Program-made: the position numbers and the translations under genes
Shown: positions 25,381 to 33,902 of the stretch, in pieces
Numbering within the stretch: the first letter of the stretch is position 1
Layout: each line of letters starts with the position of its first letter
Notes under the pieces: model-generated
Told to the model about the DNA's origin: nothing
Database searches by the model: none
The model's input: only the letters and a program-made list of their open reading frames with translations
DNA from: Geomonas anaerohicana
GTDB taxonomy: Bacteria; Desulfobacterota; Desulfuromonadia; Geobacterales; Geobacteraceae
Assembly (NCBI RefSeq): GCF_016458305.1
Contig: NZ_JAEMHL010000004.1
Location: 248,001-312,000, forward strand
DNA: 64,000 nt
Direction of reading: 5' to 3'

Positions 25381-27222
25381 ATGGAAGAAGAGAAACGCGC
25401 ACCTGAAATCGCGGACATCGGAGTCGTCAACAGCCACGATCATCTCTGCCTGCTGTACCAGGACGAATCGGAGGTGCTGAACCTTGTGCTTCCCTTCATC
25501 CAGAAGGGGATCGCCATTGGGGAGCGCTGTGTCTACCTCCATGCTGCCCAGGATAGACTGGAGCGTCTGCTGCAGAGCGTGCTGGAAACGCAAAAACAGG
25601 ACATCGGCGCCCTGGTTCTGCTCCCGGTCAAGCAGGCCTGGTTCAGCGGAGGGGCGTTCAAGCTGGAGCGGGTCATGGAGCTTTTGCGCAACATCTGTAC
25701 CGGCGCCACTGCCGACGGCTTCAGTGGTACCCGGATCATCTGCGACATGGCCTGGGCCGCCAAGGACCCCAAGGCGCAGGAACTGCTGCACCGGTTCGAG
25801 CGCGAGCTGACGGCATTTGCCGAGGAGCAGGACACCGCCCTGCTCTGCCTCTACGACCGGCGCCCGTTCACTGCGGAACTGCTCTTGGAGCTGGTCCGTA
25901 TCCACCCTGGGCTGGTCAGCGGCGGGCGGGTGTGCCGGAACCCGCTTTTCATCCCGCCGGGACTGCCGCACCGCAAAAAGGCCGCCGTGTGCGAACTCGA
26001 CGTCTTCCTGGCCGCCGCCCAGCGCATGACCATGGTGGAGGCGGAAAGCGAGCGGCTCAAGCAGGAACTGGAACAGGCTTATGCCGCCCTTGCCCGCAAG
26101 ATTTACGAGAACTGGCAGGAAGAGGACACGCTGCGTGCCAACGAGCAGCAGATCCACGAAAAGGACGAGGCTCTTCTGGCCAATCGCAGGCGCCAGCAGA
26201 CCATTCTGCAACACCTGCCGGCCATCATGATGGCCTTTGACAACAGCGACCGACTGGCCGCGTGCAACCACGAGTTCGAGCGTATTTCCGGTTTCCGGGG
26301 CGAAGAAGTGATGGGGAAGCCGATGCTGGAGCTGCTCCAGGTCGAGGGGGCGCTGCGCGAGGACGTGGTCTCGGCGCACCCGCCGCAGGGGGGGGACTAC
26401 CGGGGGAGGGAATGGTACCTGCGCTGTAAGGACGGCTCCGCCAAGCTCATCTCCTGGTCCAACATCTCGCGCTACGTCCCCATTACCGGCTGGATGAACT
26501 GGATCATCGGCCTGGACATGACCTCGCGGGTGCAGGCGGAGCACGGGCTCAGGGTGCTCAAGGTGGAACTGGAGACGCGGAGCGCGGAACTGGTTGCGAT
26601 CGGGGAGGCGGTGTCCCACGACCTGGGGGGGCGCCTGGAACGAATCGCCGGGGATTGCGGACGGCTGCAAAAGCACCACAAAAGCCAGCTCGACCCTCCC
26701 GGCCGCGAGCTCCTGGAAAGCATCAGCACGGCGGCGCGCGAGCTTGGCGGGGCGGTGGCCGCACTGGAGCGCATGACCGCGCTGACGGCGGCGGAACTGC
26801 AGCCGGTGGAGGTGGACCTGAGCGCAATGGCATCGGAGATTGCGGCCCAGCTCAGCGACCATGGCCAGCGTCCGGTCGACTTCCGCATCGAGGACGGGGT
26901 CACCGTGACCGGCGACAAGGAGATGCTGCGGCTGGCGATGGAGCACCTGCTGGAGAACGCCTGGCACAGCACCATCGGCGTAAAACACCCCGTGATCAGG
27001 TTCGGCACCGCCCAGGTCGAGGGGGAGCGCAGCTGCTATGTCAGTGACAACGGCCCCCGGCTGGGCGCCAGCCTGCGCGAGGCGACCGGCGGGAGCGGTA
27101 GCGAGCGGAGCTGCCACGGCATAGGGTTGGCGACCGTGCAGCGTATCATCAACCTGCATCGGGGAAGGATTTGGAGCGCGGAGCAGGCCGGGAAAGGGGC
27201 GACCCTCTACTTCCAGGTCTAG
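25381..27222 (+). CDS. MEDS-PAS sensor histidine kinase
   Basis: A 613-residue soluble kinase. Residues 15-180 form an MEDS (DcmR-type) sensory domain (HDHLCLLYQDESE...GERCVYLHA...RIICDMAWA). A coiled-coil linker at about 210-265 leads to a PAS domain at about 270-385. The HisKA-like helix AIGEAVSHDLGGRLERI puts the phosphorylated His at 413. The HATPase_c has LLENAWHS, VSDNGPRLG and HGIGLATVQRIINLHRGRI; the C-terminal part follows bacteriophytochrome-type kinases. It starts after GAGGAGATAACCCCG. The NtrC-family regulator 28 bases downstream is the likely partner. Confidence 0.88.
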   Translation: MEEEKRAPEIADIGVVNSHDHLCLLYQDESEVLNLVLPFIQKGIAIGERCVYLHAAQDRLERLLQSVLETQKQDIGALVLLPVKQAWFSGGAFKLERVMELLRNICTGATADGFSGTRIICDMAWAAKDPKAQELLHRFERELTAFAEEQDTALLCLYDRRPFTAELLLELVRIHPGLVSGGRVCRNPLFIPPGLPHRKKAAVCELDVFLAAAQRMTMVEAESERLKQELEQAYAALARKIYENWQEEDTLRANEQQIHEKDEALLANRRRQQTILQHLPAIMMAFDNSDRLAACNHEFERISGFRGEEVMGKPMLELLQVEGALREDVVSAHPPQGGDYRGREWYLRCKDGSAKLISWSNISRYVPITGWMNWIIGLDMTSRVQAEHGLRVLKVELETRSAELVAIGEAVSHDLGGRLERIAGDCGRLQKHHKSQLDPPGRELLESISTAARELGGAVAALERMTALTAAELQPVEVDLSAMASEIAAQLSDHGQRPVDFRIEDGVTVTGDKEMLRLAMEHLLENAWHSTIGVKHPVIRFGTAQVEGERSCYVSDNGPRLGASLREATGGSGSERSCHGIGLATVQRIINLHRGRIWSAEQAGKGATLYFQV

Positions 27223-27249
27223 CGACGCTTACGTGCAGAGGGGCTGGTC

Positions 27250-28620
27250 ATGAAAAGCAAGGACGCGACGCCGCTGCCGGTAGTGGTGGTGGATGACGAC
27301 CAGGACATGCTGCAGATCTACCGGACGCTTTTGCAGGGACACGGGGTGGGGCCGGTGCTGACCTTCGAGGATGGCGAGGGGCTCCTTCCCTACCTGCGCC
27401 GCCATGAGGCGGCCCTGGTGGTCCTGGACCTGGCGCTGCCCACGGTGACCGGGCGTGACCTGTTGCCCCGCCTGGTGGAAGAGTTCCCGCATCTGCCGGT
27501 GCTGATCATCACCGGGATGGCGGAGGTGGGGCAGGCGGTCTCCTGCATGCGCGCCGGTGCCTGCGACTATCTCCTGAAGCCGATCGACAACCGTCTTTTC
27601 CTGGCCGCCATCGACCGCGCCCTGGGGCCCTGCCAGGACGAGCACCGGCTGCGCTGGCGGCGCATGCCCTTCCCCGACATCGTCACCGAGGACCCGCAGA
27701 TGCTGAGGCTCATGAAAAGGGCCCAGGCGGTGTCCCACAGCGGTCAGCCGGTGCTGATCACCGGGGAAACCGGGGTCGGCAAGGAACTCTTTGCCGAGGC
27801 GGTGCATCGCTGCTCGGGGAAGAAGGGTGAGCTGGTCACGGTGAACGTGGCGGGTCTCGACGACGCCGTCTTCTCCGACACCCTCTTCGGGCACCGCAAG
27901 GGGGCTTTCACCAGCGCCCAGGAAAACCGCGAAGGGCTGATCAGAAAGGCGGCGGGGGGGACCCTGTTCCTGGACGAGATCGGCGACCTGCGCGAAGGGG
28001 CCCAGGTGAAGCTGCTGCGCCTGATCCAGGAACACGAATACCTGCCGCTTGGCTCCGACGCGGCGGCCAAAACCGACGCCGGCATCGTAGTGGCCACCAA
28101 CCGGGACCTGAAACTGCTCCTGGAGCAGGGGAAGTTGCGCGAGGACCTTTACTACCGGCTCAGTTGCCACCGGCTCCACATACCGCCGCTCCGGGAGCGG
28201 GTGGGGGACATCCCCCTGCTGCTGGACCATTTCGTCACCCTGGCCTCCCGCCAGATGGGCAAGAAGCGCCCCTGGTACCCCTCCGAACTGCCGCGGTTGC
28301 TGCAGCAGTACCACTTCCCGGGGAACGTGCGCGAACTGCAGGCCATGGTGTACGACGCGGTCGCCCTGCACGAGAAGGGTCCTCTTACCCTGGCGGCGTT
28401 CCGCTCCAACATGAGCATCCCTTCCGGCAAGGGGCTCACCGTGGAGGGGCACGAGGTCGTCACCGTCATCTTCAACGGCTTTCCCAGCATCAAGGAGGCG
28501 CAATCGCACCTGATCAGCGAGGCGCTGCGCATGTCCAACGGCAACCAGGGGGAAGCGGCGAGCCTGCTGGGGATCTCCAGGCAGGCCCTCAACAACCGGC
28601 TCAGGAGGAAATCCGTCTGA
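27250..28620 (+). CDS. NtrC-family sigma-54-dependent response regulator with GAFTSA loop
   Basis: A 456-residue enhancer-binding protein: receiver (VVVDDDQDM; Asp in VVLDLALP; Lys in LLKPI) at 1-125, AAA+ core at about 138-370, and a Fis-type HTH at the C-terminus (GNQGEAASLLGISRQALNNR). The AAA+ core has Walker A GETGVGKE and Walker B GGTLFLDEIGD. The sigma-54 contact loop reads GHRKGAFTSAQ, Ser replacing the second Gly of GAFTGA. Arg-finger and sensor segments (REDLYYRLSCHRLHIPPLRE, FPGNVREL) are intact. It follows the MEDS-PAS kinase. Targets are unknown; the hyb sigma-54 promoter lies 1.8 kb away. Confidence 0.92.
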   Translation: MKSKDATPLPVVVVDDDQDMLQIYRTLLQGHGVGPVLTFEDGEGLLPYLRRHEAALVVLDLALPTVTGRDLLPRLVEEFPHLPVLIITGMAEVGQAVSCMRAGACDYLLKPIDNRLFLAAIDRALGPCQDEHRLRWRRMPFPDIVTEDPQMLRLMKRAQAVSHSGQPVLITGETGVGKELFAEAVHRCSGKKGELVTVNVAGLDDAVFSDTLFGHRKGAFTSAQENREGLIRKAAGGTLFLDEIGDLREGAQVKLLRLIQEHEYLPLGSDAAAKTDAGIVVATNRDLKLLLEQGKLREDLYYRLSCHRLHIPPLRERVGDIPLLLDHFVTLASRQMGKKRPWYPSELPRLLQQYHFPGNVRELQAMVYDAVALHEKGPLTLAAFRSNMSIPSGKGLTVEGHEVVTVIFNGFPSIKEAQSHLISEALRMSNGNQGEAASLLGISRQALNNRLRRKSV

Positions 28621-28978
28621 GCCGCCCGCAACGGACGTTGCACCTGCCACAAAGGTTGCCTCCCCGCGCAGCGCCCCCAGTAACGCCCCGGCGTCATCTG
28701 CCCTGAAAAAGTAAACTTTTATTGCCGGACCCGGCCTAACGCCGGGGCGCCGGGTCCGGCAAGTGTTTGGAATTACAGTACGGGGTTGGCAAGGCAAGGT
28801 GGCATGGTTGCTGCTGAAGTATCACGATGGACCCACGCGCCAATGGCGAAGCAGAAGATGTTCCCACGATAGCTGGTACGTCTGTTCCTGGAAGGCGGGC
28901 TTCAGGCGCCTTCGCGGTGCACCGGGCAAACGTCACCGGCGAGCCCCTCACGGGGTGCAGGTCAACAGGGGGTGCCCC
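28621..28978. other. Intergenic region with strong inverted repeat at 28722-28762
   Basis: The gap has no supported gene. TTGCCGGACCCGGC (28722-28735) pairs perfectly with GCCGGGTCCGGCAA (28749-28762), a 14-bp stem with a 13-base loop, preceded by TTTTA on one side and followed by GTGTTTGG. It probably terminates the regulator transcript. The remaining 215 bases before the next kinase show nothing clear. Confidence 0.6.
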
Positions 28979-29899
28979 ATGACCGATGCGTACAAGGCGA
29001 AGAGAAACAACGGGGAGGGTCGGTATTTGACCATAGACAAGGAAATAGCGTCCAGCATGCTGAACGCGTCGTACGCGGTAGATCTCAAGTCGGCTGTCCA
29101 CACCTCCCTGGAGACCATACGCAACATGCTCCTGGAGAGGCCCAACAACGAGGAGATCAGCCTGCTGACCCAGCAGGTCGAGCGCCTGCTCACCGAGCAG
29201 ACCGAGCGGCTCGAATCGATCAACAGGGACCTCGAGGCCTTCAACTACTCGGTGGCCCACGACCTGTGCGCCCCCTTGAGGCGCATCTGCGGCTTCACCC
29301 GGGCCCTGCAGGAGCAGTACGCCGGCCGGCTCGACCTGGAGGGGATGGACTACCTCGAGCGCATCTTCAAATCCAGCCAGCACATGAACGAACTGATCGA
29401 GGCGCTCTTGCAACTGTCCCAGCTCTCCTACCTGAGCCTGAAGCGGGAGGTGGTCGATCTCTCCGAGATCGTCAGCGACACCGCGGCGGACCTGGCGCAG
29501 GGCACCCCGGAGCGCAAGGTGGAGTTTGTAATCCAGCCCAGGATCCGCACCTTCGGGGACCACAACCTGCTCGAGATCGCCATGAAGAACCTGCTGCGCA
29601 ACGCCTGGAAGTTCTCCCAGATGCGCGAGGTGGCCCGCATCGAATTCGGCGCGCAGGAGAGCGCTGCGGACAAGACCTGCTTCGTGAAGGACAACGGCAT
29701 CGGCTTCGACATGGCCAACGCAGAGCGCATGTTCCACGCCTTCCAGCGCCTGCACAGCTCCAGCGAGTTCCCCGGCAACGGCATCGGCCTCACCACGGTG
29801 CAGCGCATCATCAACCGCCATGGCGGGCGCATCTGGGCCGAAGGGGAGGTGGACCGGGGAGCGACCTTCTTCTTCACGCTGCAGTCGTGCATCACCTGA
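28979..29899 (+). CDS. Sensor histidine kinase (phytochrome-kinase-like), no input domain recognised
   Basis: A 306-residue kinase. Residues 1-80 are helical with LLTQQVERLLTEQTERLE as a coiled coil. HisKA FNYSVAHDLCAPLRRICGF gives His94. The ATPase domain has LLRNAWKFS, VKDNGIGFDM and NGIGLTTVQRIINRHGGRIW, closely paralleling the kinase at 25381. No sensor or transmembrane domain is seen. ATG 28979 is the first start followed by good coding sequence, although its ribosome site (GGGGGTG) is modest. It ends 64 bases before hypA. Confidence 0.85.
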   Translation: MTDAYKAKRNNGEGRYLTIDKEIASSMLNASYAVDLKSAVHTSLETIRNMLLERPNNEEISLLTQQVERLLTEQTERLESINRDLEAFNYSVAHDLCAPLRRICGFTRALQEQYAGRLDLEGMDYLERIFKSSQHMNELIEALLQLSQLSYLSLKREVVDLSEIVSDTAADLAQGTPERKVEFVIQPRIRTFGDHNLLEIAMKNLLRNAWKFSQMREVARIEFGAQESAADKTCFVKDNGIGFDMANAERMFHAFQRLHSSSEFPGNGIGLTTVQRIINRHGGRIWAEGEVDRGATFFFTLQSCIT

Positions 29900-29963
29900 A
29901 AAGCCACTTTTGCTGCGCCGTCCGATCTGCTATGATCCCTCCACATTAAAATTGGAGGCGGGC

Positions 29964-30296
29964 ATGCACGAGATGAGCATAACCCAGAGCGTGGTGGAGA
30001 TCTGCGAGGGACACGCGGCGGGGCGCAAGGTGGTGGAGGTGGTTCTCGAGATCGGGGAGCTGTCCGGGGTGGTGCCCGAGAGCGTGGAATTCTGCTTCGA
30101 AGCCTGCACCAAGGGGACCCTGTTGGAGGGAGCCAAGCTGACCATCGAGGAGGTGCCCGGGCGCGGCAGCTGTCCCGCCTGCCACGGTGAATTCCCGCTG
30201 CAAAGCCTCTTCTCCCCCTGCCCGGCATGCGGCGCCTTCGGCCTTGCCATCGTCTCGGGCGAGGAACTGAGGGTGAAGGAGTTGGAACTGGAGTGA
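29964..30296 (+). CDS. hypA: Hydrogenase nickel-insertion protein HypA
   Basis: A 110-residue HypA. The N-terminal MHEMSITQSVVEI binds nickel through the amino group, His2 and neighbours. SCPACH and PCPACGAF are the two CxxC knuckles of the structural zinc site. It passes Ni to the hydrogenase large subunit with HypB. The start is set by TTGGAGGCGGGC. It lies upstream of, and outside, the hyb operon, separated from it by two hairpins and a sigma-54 promoter. Confidence 0.96.
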   Translation: MHEMSITQSVVEICEGHAAGRKVVEVVLEIGELSGVVPESVEFCFEACTKGTLLEGAKLTIEEVPGRGSCPACHGEFPLQSLFSPCPACGAFGLAIVSGEELRVKELELE

Positions 30297-30300
30297 CCCG

Positions 30301-30324
30301 TTTTGTCCCGGCCTCGGGACAAAA
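30301..30324. terminator. Perfect inverted repeat TTTTGTCCCG/CGGGACAAAA after hypA
   Basis: A 10-bp stem with a GCCT loop, four bases after the hypA stop. A further half-copy (CCGGGACA) lies about 17 bases downstream. It could serve as a terminator on either strand or as a protein-binding site. Confidence 0.55.
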
Positions 30325-30369
30325 TGATACAAAACCGGGACAGAAGTACCCAACAAAATGAAGCAATGA

Positions 30370-30410
30370 AAGGCGCCGCGCGGATGAGTTCCGCGGGCGC
30401 CTTTTTTTTT
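30370..30410 (+). terminator. Rho-independent terminator upstream of the hyb promoter
   Basis: AAGGCGCC...GCGG and CCGCGGGCGCCTT form a stem with a small bulge, followed by nine Ts. It insulates the hyb operon from hypA transcription. Confidence 0.85.
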
Positions 30411-30418
30411 GCCCAAGG

Positions 30419-30443
30419 ATTTCAATGTATTACATTTTGAAAT
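30419..30443. promoter_or_regulatory. Near-palindrome ATTTCAA...TTGAAAT upstream of the hyb promoter
   Basis: ATTTCAA and TTGAAAT arms are 11 bases apart, the inner bases again near-symmetric (TGTA/TACA). The centre is about 35 bases upstream of the -12 element, close for an enhancer site and compatible with a repressor or IHF-like site. Confidence 0.4.
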
Positions 30444-30457
30444 TTTGTTTACCGGAT

Positions 30458-30472
30458 TGGCACGGGTGTTGC
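30458..30472 (+). promoter_or_regulatory. Sigma-54 (-24/-12) promoter for hybSABLP
   Basis: TGGCAC-N5-TTGC is an exact match to the RpoN consensus, 40 bases upstream of the hybS start codon and directly after a terminator. Confidence 0.85.
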
Positions 30473-30511
30473 CGTATACGGGCGGTTTGATTTATCTCGA
30501 GGAGGCTTGTT

Positions 30512-31621
30512 ATGAAAGAAGAGATGTTTTGCGAAGGGGTCACCCGCAGGAGTTTCATGAAGGCCTGTGTCACCGCCACCGCGATGATGGGGCTGCCCTT
30601 CGCCATGCATACGCAGGTGGCCGAGGCCGTTGAGAAAAACGGTAACCCTGCGGTGATCTGGCTCCACTTCCAGGAGTGCACCGGCTGCTCCGAGTCGCTT
30701 TTGCGCTCGTCCCACCCGACCATTTCCACGCTGATCCTGGACATGATCTCGCTGGACTACCACGAGACGCTCATGGTCGGCGCCGGTCACCAGGCCGAGC
30801 AGGCGCTGCATGACTCCATGAAGGCCAACCACGGCAAGTACATCCTGGTCGTGGAAGGCGCCATCCCGACGAAGCAGAACGGCATCTTCTGCAAGGTCTC
30901 CGGCAGGACCGCCCTCGAGTCCCTGCAGCACGCAGCCGAAGGGGCCGCGGCCATCATCGCCATCGGCACCTGCGCCTCCTACGGCGGCATCCAGTCCGTT
31001 TCTCCGAACCCGACCGGCGCGGTCGGCGTGAAGGACATCATCAAGGACAAGCCGATCATCAACATCCCCGGCTGCCCCCCGAACCCCTACAACTTCCTGT
31101 CCACCGTGCTCTACTACCTGACCTTCAAGAAGGTGCCCGAGCTCGATCAGCTGGGCCGTCCGAAGTTCGCCTACGGCAGGAGGATCCACGAGCACTGCGA
31201 GCGTCGCCCGCACTTCGATGCCGGCCGCTTCGCCAAGGCCTACGGCGACCCGACCCACGCCCAGGGGTACTGCCTCTACAAGCTGGGTTGCAAGGGTCCC
31301 GCCACCTACGCCAACTGCTCCGTGCAGCGCTTCAACGACGTCGGCGCCTGGCCGGTATCAGTCGGTCACCCCTGCATCGGCTGCACCGAACCGGACATCC
31401 TCTTCAAGACCGCCATCGCCGAGAAGGTACAGATCCACGAGCCGACGCCGTTCGACAGCTACGCCCCGGTGGACCTGAAGGAAAAAGGGAAGGGTCCGGA
31501 CCCGCTGACCACCGGTTTCGTCGGTCTCGCAGCAGGTGCGGCGCTTGGCGCCGGCGCAATGCTCGCCAAGAAGCTTCCGGCCGGCGAGGCGCAGGAGGGT
31601 GGCCATGAAAAAGACAAGTAG
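30512..31621 (+). CDS. hybS: [NiFe]-hydrogenase small subunit
   Basis: A 369-residue electron-transfer subunit of the H2-uptake enzyme. The Tat signal TRRSFMK is at residues 11-17. Proximal cluster ligands: ECTGCSES (Cys56, 59), GTCASYGG, PGCPPNP. Distal: HEHCERR...GYCLYKLGCKG. Medial: NCSVQRFND...GHPCIGCTEPD. Glycines where oxygen-tolerant enzymes have the two extra proximal cysteines mark it as a standard enzyme. The C-terminal hydrophobic stretch about 330-352 (GFVGLAAGAALGAGAML) may anchor it in the membrane. It is first in the operon and overlaps hybA by 17 bases. Equivalent to HybS of Geobacter and HybO of E. coli. Confidence 0.97.
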   Translation: MKEEMFCEGVTRRSFMKACVTATAMMGLPFAMHTQVAEAVEKNGNPAVIWLHFQECTGCSESLLRSSHPTISTLILDMISLDYHETLMVGAGHQAEQALHDSMKANHGKYILVVEGAIPTKQNGIFCKVSGRTALESLQHAAEGAAAIIAIGTCASYGGIQSVSPNPTGAVGVKDIIKDKPIINIPGCPPNPYNFLSTVLYYLTFKKVPELDQLGRPKFAYGRRIHEHCERRPHFDAGRFAKAYGDPTHAQGYCLYKLGCKGPATYANCSVQRFNDVGAWPVSVGHPCIGCTEPDILFKTAIAEKVQIHEPTPFDSYAPVDLKEKGKGPDPLTTGFVGLAAGAALGAGAMLAKKLPAGEAQEGGHEKDK

Positions 31622-32531
31622 ACGCGATTTCCTGAAGCTCGCCGGCGCCACCGGCGCGGGGCTTCTGGCCTGCGGCGCGGGTAGCGCCATGGCCAACGAG
31701 GGACTCCAGGTCAACAACGACGAACTCGGCATGCTCTACGACGCCACCAAGTGCGTCGGCTGCAAGGCCTGCATGTCGGCCTGCAAGAGGGTCAACTCCG
31801 ACTACGGCTCACTCTCCTACGAGAAGGCGAAGTTCGACGAGGACGGCCTGTGGGATGCGCCGAGCGACCTCTCCGGCTCGACCCGTACCCTGATCAAGCT
31901 CTTCAAGGAGAGCGAGAAGCGCTGGAGCTACGTGAAGTACTCCTGCATGCACTGCCAGAAGCCTTCCTGCGTCTCGGTCTGCCCGGTTTCCGCCATGACC
32001 AAGGAGAAGGTCTCCGGCATCGTCGACTACAACAAGAACACCTGCATCGGCTGCCGCTACTGCCAGATCGCGTGCCCGTACAACATTCCGAAGTTCCAGT
32101 GGGAGAAGGCGGTCCCGCAGATCGTCAAGTGCGACCTGTGCAAGGCGACCAACCTGCGCGAGAAGGGGATCACGGCCTGCGCCGAGACCTGCCCGGCGGG
32201 CGCCATCAAGTTCGGCAAGAGGAAAGACCTGCTGGAGGAGGCGCACCAGCGCCTGAAGGATGCTCCGGACAAGTACGTGGCCCACGTCTACGGCGAGCAC
32301 GAAGGGGGCGGCACCAACCACCTCTACCTCGCCTCCATGCCGTTCAACAAGCTCGGTCTCCCCGAGATCAAGCCGGAAGCACCGGCCGAGTTCTCCGAGA
32401 AGATCCAGCACACCATCTACAAGGGTTTCATCGCCCCGGTGGCCCTGTACAGCACCCTCTGCTTCATCGCGGTGAAGAACATGAAGAAACACAAGGGGCA
32501 CGACGACGATCACCAGAAGGGGGATAAGTAA
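31605..32531 (+). CDS. hybA: Hydrogenase iron-sulfur subunit HybA
   Basis: A 308-residue periplasmic ferredoxin-like subunit carrying electrons between HybS and the membrane protein HybB. The Tat signal SRRDFLKLAGATGAGLL opens the protein. Four [4Fe-4S] motifs: CVGCKACMSAC, CMHCQKPSCVSVC, CIGCRYCQIAC, and CDLC...CAETC. A C-terminal helix (GFIAPVALYSTLCFIAV, about 265-285) fits a single membrane anchor. The start at MKKTSRRD, preceded by GGAGGGTGGCC, lies within the end of hybS. Confidence 0.95.
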   Translation: MKKTSRRDFLKLAGATGAGLLACGAGSAMANEGLQVNNDELGMLYDATKCVGCKACMSACKRVNSDYGSLSYEKAKFDEDGLWDAPSDLSGSTRTLIKLFKESEKRWSYVKYSCMHCQKPSCVSVCPVSAMTKEKVSGIVDYNKNTCIGCRYCQIACPYNIPKFQWEKAVPQIVKCDLCKATNLREKGITACAETCPAGAIKFGKRKDLLEEAHQRLKDAPDKYVAHVYGEHEGGGTNHLYLASMPFNKLGLPEIKPEAPAEFSEKIQHTIYKGFIAPVALYSTLCFIAVKNMKKHKGHDDDHQKGDK

Positions 32532-33868
32532 TGGGACACAGTGAAGAATACCAGAAGCTGGAAGGTAGGATCTTTACCAAATCCTTCTTCATCCTCCTCT
32601 CCGTGGTGCTGCTCGGCTTCTACTTCGTGGGCGTGCGCTACGTGAAAGGGATCGGCGCCGTCTCCAACATGAGCGACGGCTACCCCTGGGGCATCTGGAT
32701 CACCTACGACGTCGCCACCGGCACGGCCATCGCCTGCGGCGGCTACGCGGTCGCCATCCTGGTCTACATCCGCAACAGGATGCAGTACCACCCGATGATC
32801 CGCTCCGCGATCCTCACCTCCATGTTCGGCTACGGCCTGGCCGGCTTCTCGGTCATGGTCGACCTGGGGCGTCCCTGGAACGCCTACAACTTCTTCATCC
32901 CGAGCAAGTGGCAGGCCAACTCCGCCATGTTCGAGGTGGCGCTGTGCGTCATGGCCTACTCCACCGTCCTTATCCTGGAGTTCCTCCCGGCGATCCTGAC
33001 CTCGATCGAGAAGAGCAAGTGGGAGCGCATGAACGCGATCCGCAACTGGCTGCACCCGAAGATCGCGCCGGACAAGAAGACCATGGAAGACAAGCTGGAG
33101 ATGGTGCGTCTGGGCGCAGCCTGGCTCAACCCGCGCCTGAACAAGGTCCTCATTTTCTTCATCGTCCTCGGCATCACGCTGCCGACCATGCACCAGTCCT
33201 CGCTGGGGAGCCTGCTCCTCATCGCCTCGACCAAGCTGCATCCGCTCTGGCACACAGGCTTCCTGCCGCTTTTGTTCCTGTTGAACTGCGTCTTCATCGG
33301 CTACTCCATCGCCATCCTGGAGTCGATCATCTCGAGCTACTCCTTCAAGCGCCCCTTCGAAATCGAGGAACTCTCCGGCCTGGCCGGCCTGATCCCGTTC
33401 GTGACCGTGATCTGGCTCACCGTCGTGATCGGCGACCTTTCCTACCGCGGCCAGATTCACGCTGCGCTGAAGGGTGACTTCTACTCCGGCTGGTTCATGA
33501 CCGAGTTCCTGCTGGTTGCCTGCGGTTCGCTGATCCTCTTCGTCAAGAAGGCGAGGAAGTCGGCACGCTGGCTCTTCATCTCGGCTTCCATGATCGTTCT
33601 CGGCGGCGCCCTGTACCGCTTCAACGTCTACCTGATCGGCTTCAACCCGGGCCAGGGGTGGAAGTACTTCCCCTCCTTCGCCGAGGTGATGATCACCGTG
33701 GGCATCGTCGCCCTCGAGATCCTGGGCTACAAGGTATTCGTGGCACTGTTCCCGGTCCTCCCCAACATGGACCTGCACGGCGCACACAAGAAGAAAGGGC
33801 ACGCCAAGAAGCACAAGGGAAGCGAGGCGGATAAACATCTGCCGGCCGGCGAAGCGCACGCGCACTAA
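32531..33868 (+). CDS. hybB: Hydrogenase integral membrane subunit HybB (NrfD family)
   Basis: A 445-residue polytopic protein with about ten transmembrane helices, starting with IFTKSFFILLSVVLLGFYFV and including WGIWITYDVATGTAIACGGY, a NrfD-family signature. It links HybA to the quinone pool. The C-terminal 40 residues are Lys/His-rich (AHKKKGHAKKHKGSEADKH). The start codon overlaps the hybA stop (TAATG). Confidence 0.95.
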   Translation: MGHSEEYQKLEGRIFTKSFFILLSVVLLGFYFVGVRYVKGIGAVSNMSDGYPWGIWITYDVATGTAIACGGYAVAILVYIRNRMQYHPMIRSAILTSMFGYGLAGFSVMVDLGRPWNAYNFFIPSKWQANSAMFEVALCVMAYSTVLILEFLPAILTSIEKSKWERMNAIRNWLHPKIAPDKKTMEDKLEMVRLGAAWLNPRLNKVLIFFIVLGITLPTMHQSSLGSLLLIASTKLHPLWHTGFLPLLFLLNCVFIGYSIAILESIISSYSFKRPFEIEELSGLAGLIPFVTVIWLTVVIGDLSYRGQIHAALKGDFYSGWFMTEFLLVACGSLILFVKKARKSARWLFISASMIVLGGALYRFNVYLIGFNPGQGWKYFPSFAEVMITVGIVALEILGYKVFVALFPVLPNMDLHGAHKKKGHAKKHKGSEADKHLPAGEAHAH

Positions 33869-33902
33869 TATTAATTAAGCAATTAGCCTTTTGGAGGAAT
33901 AA

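Noticed and set aside
28925-28975. GGGCAAAC resembling the 5' half of a GEMM (c-di-GMP/cGAMP) riboswitch
   Set aside because: The required downstream GCAAAGCC strand, GAAA tetraloop stem and terminal pairing were not found.
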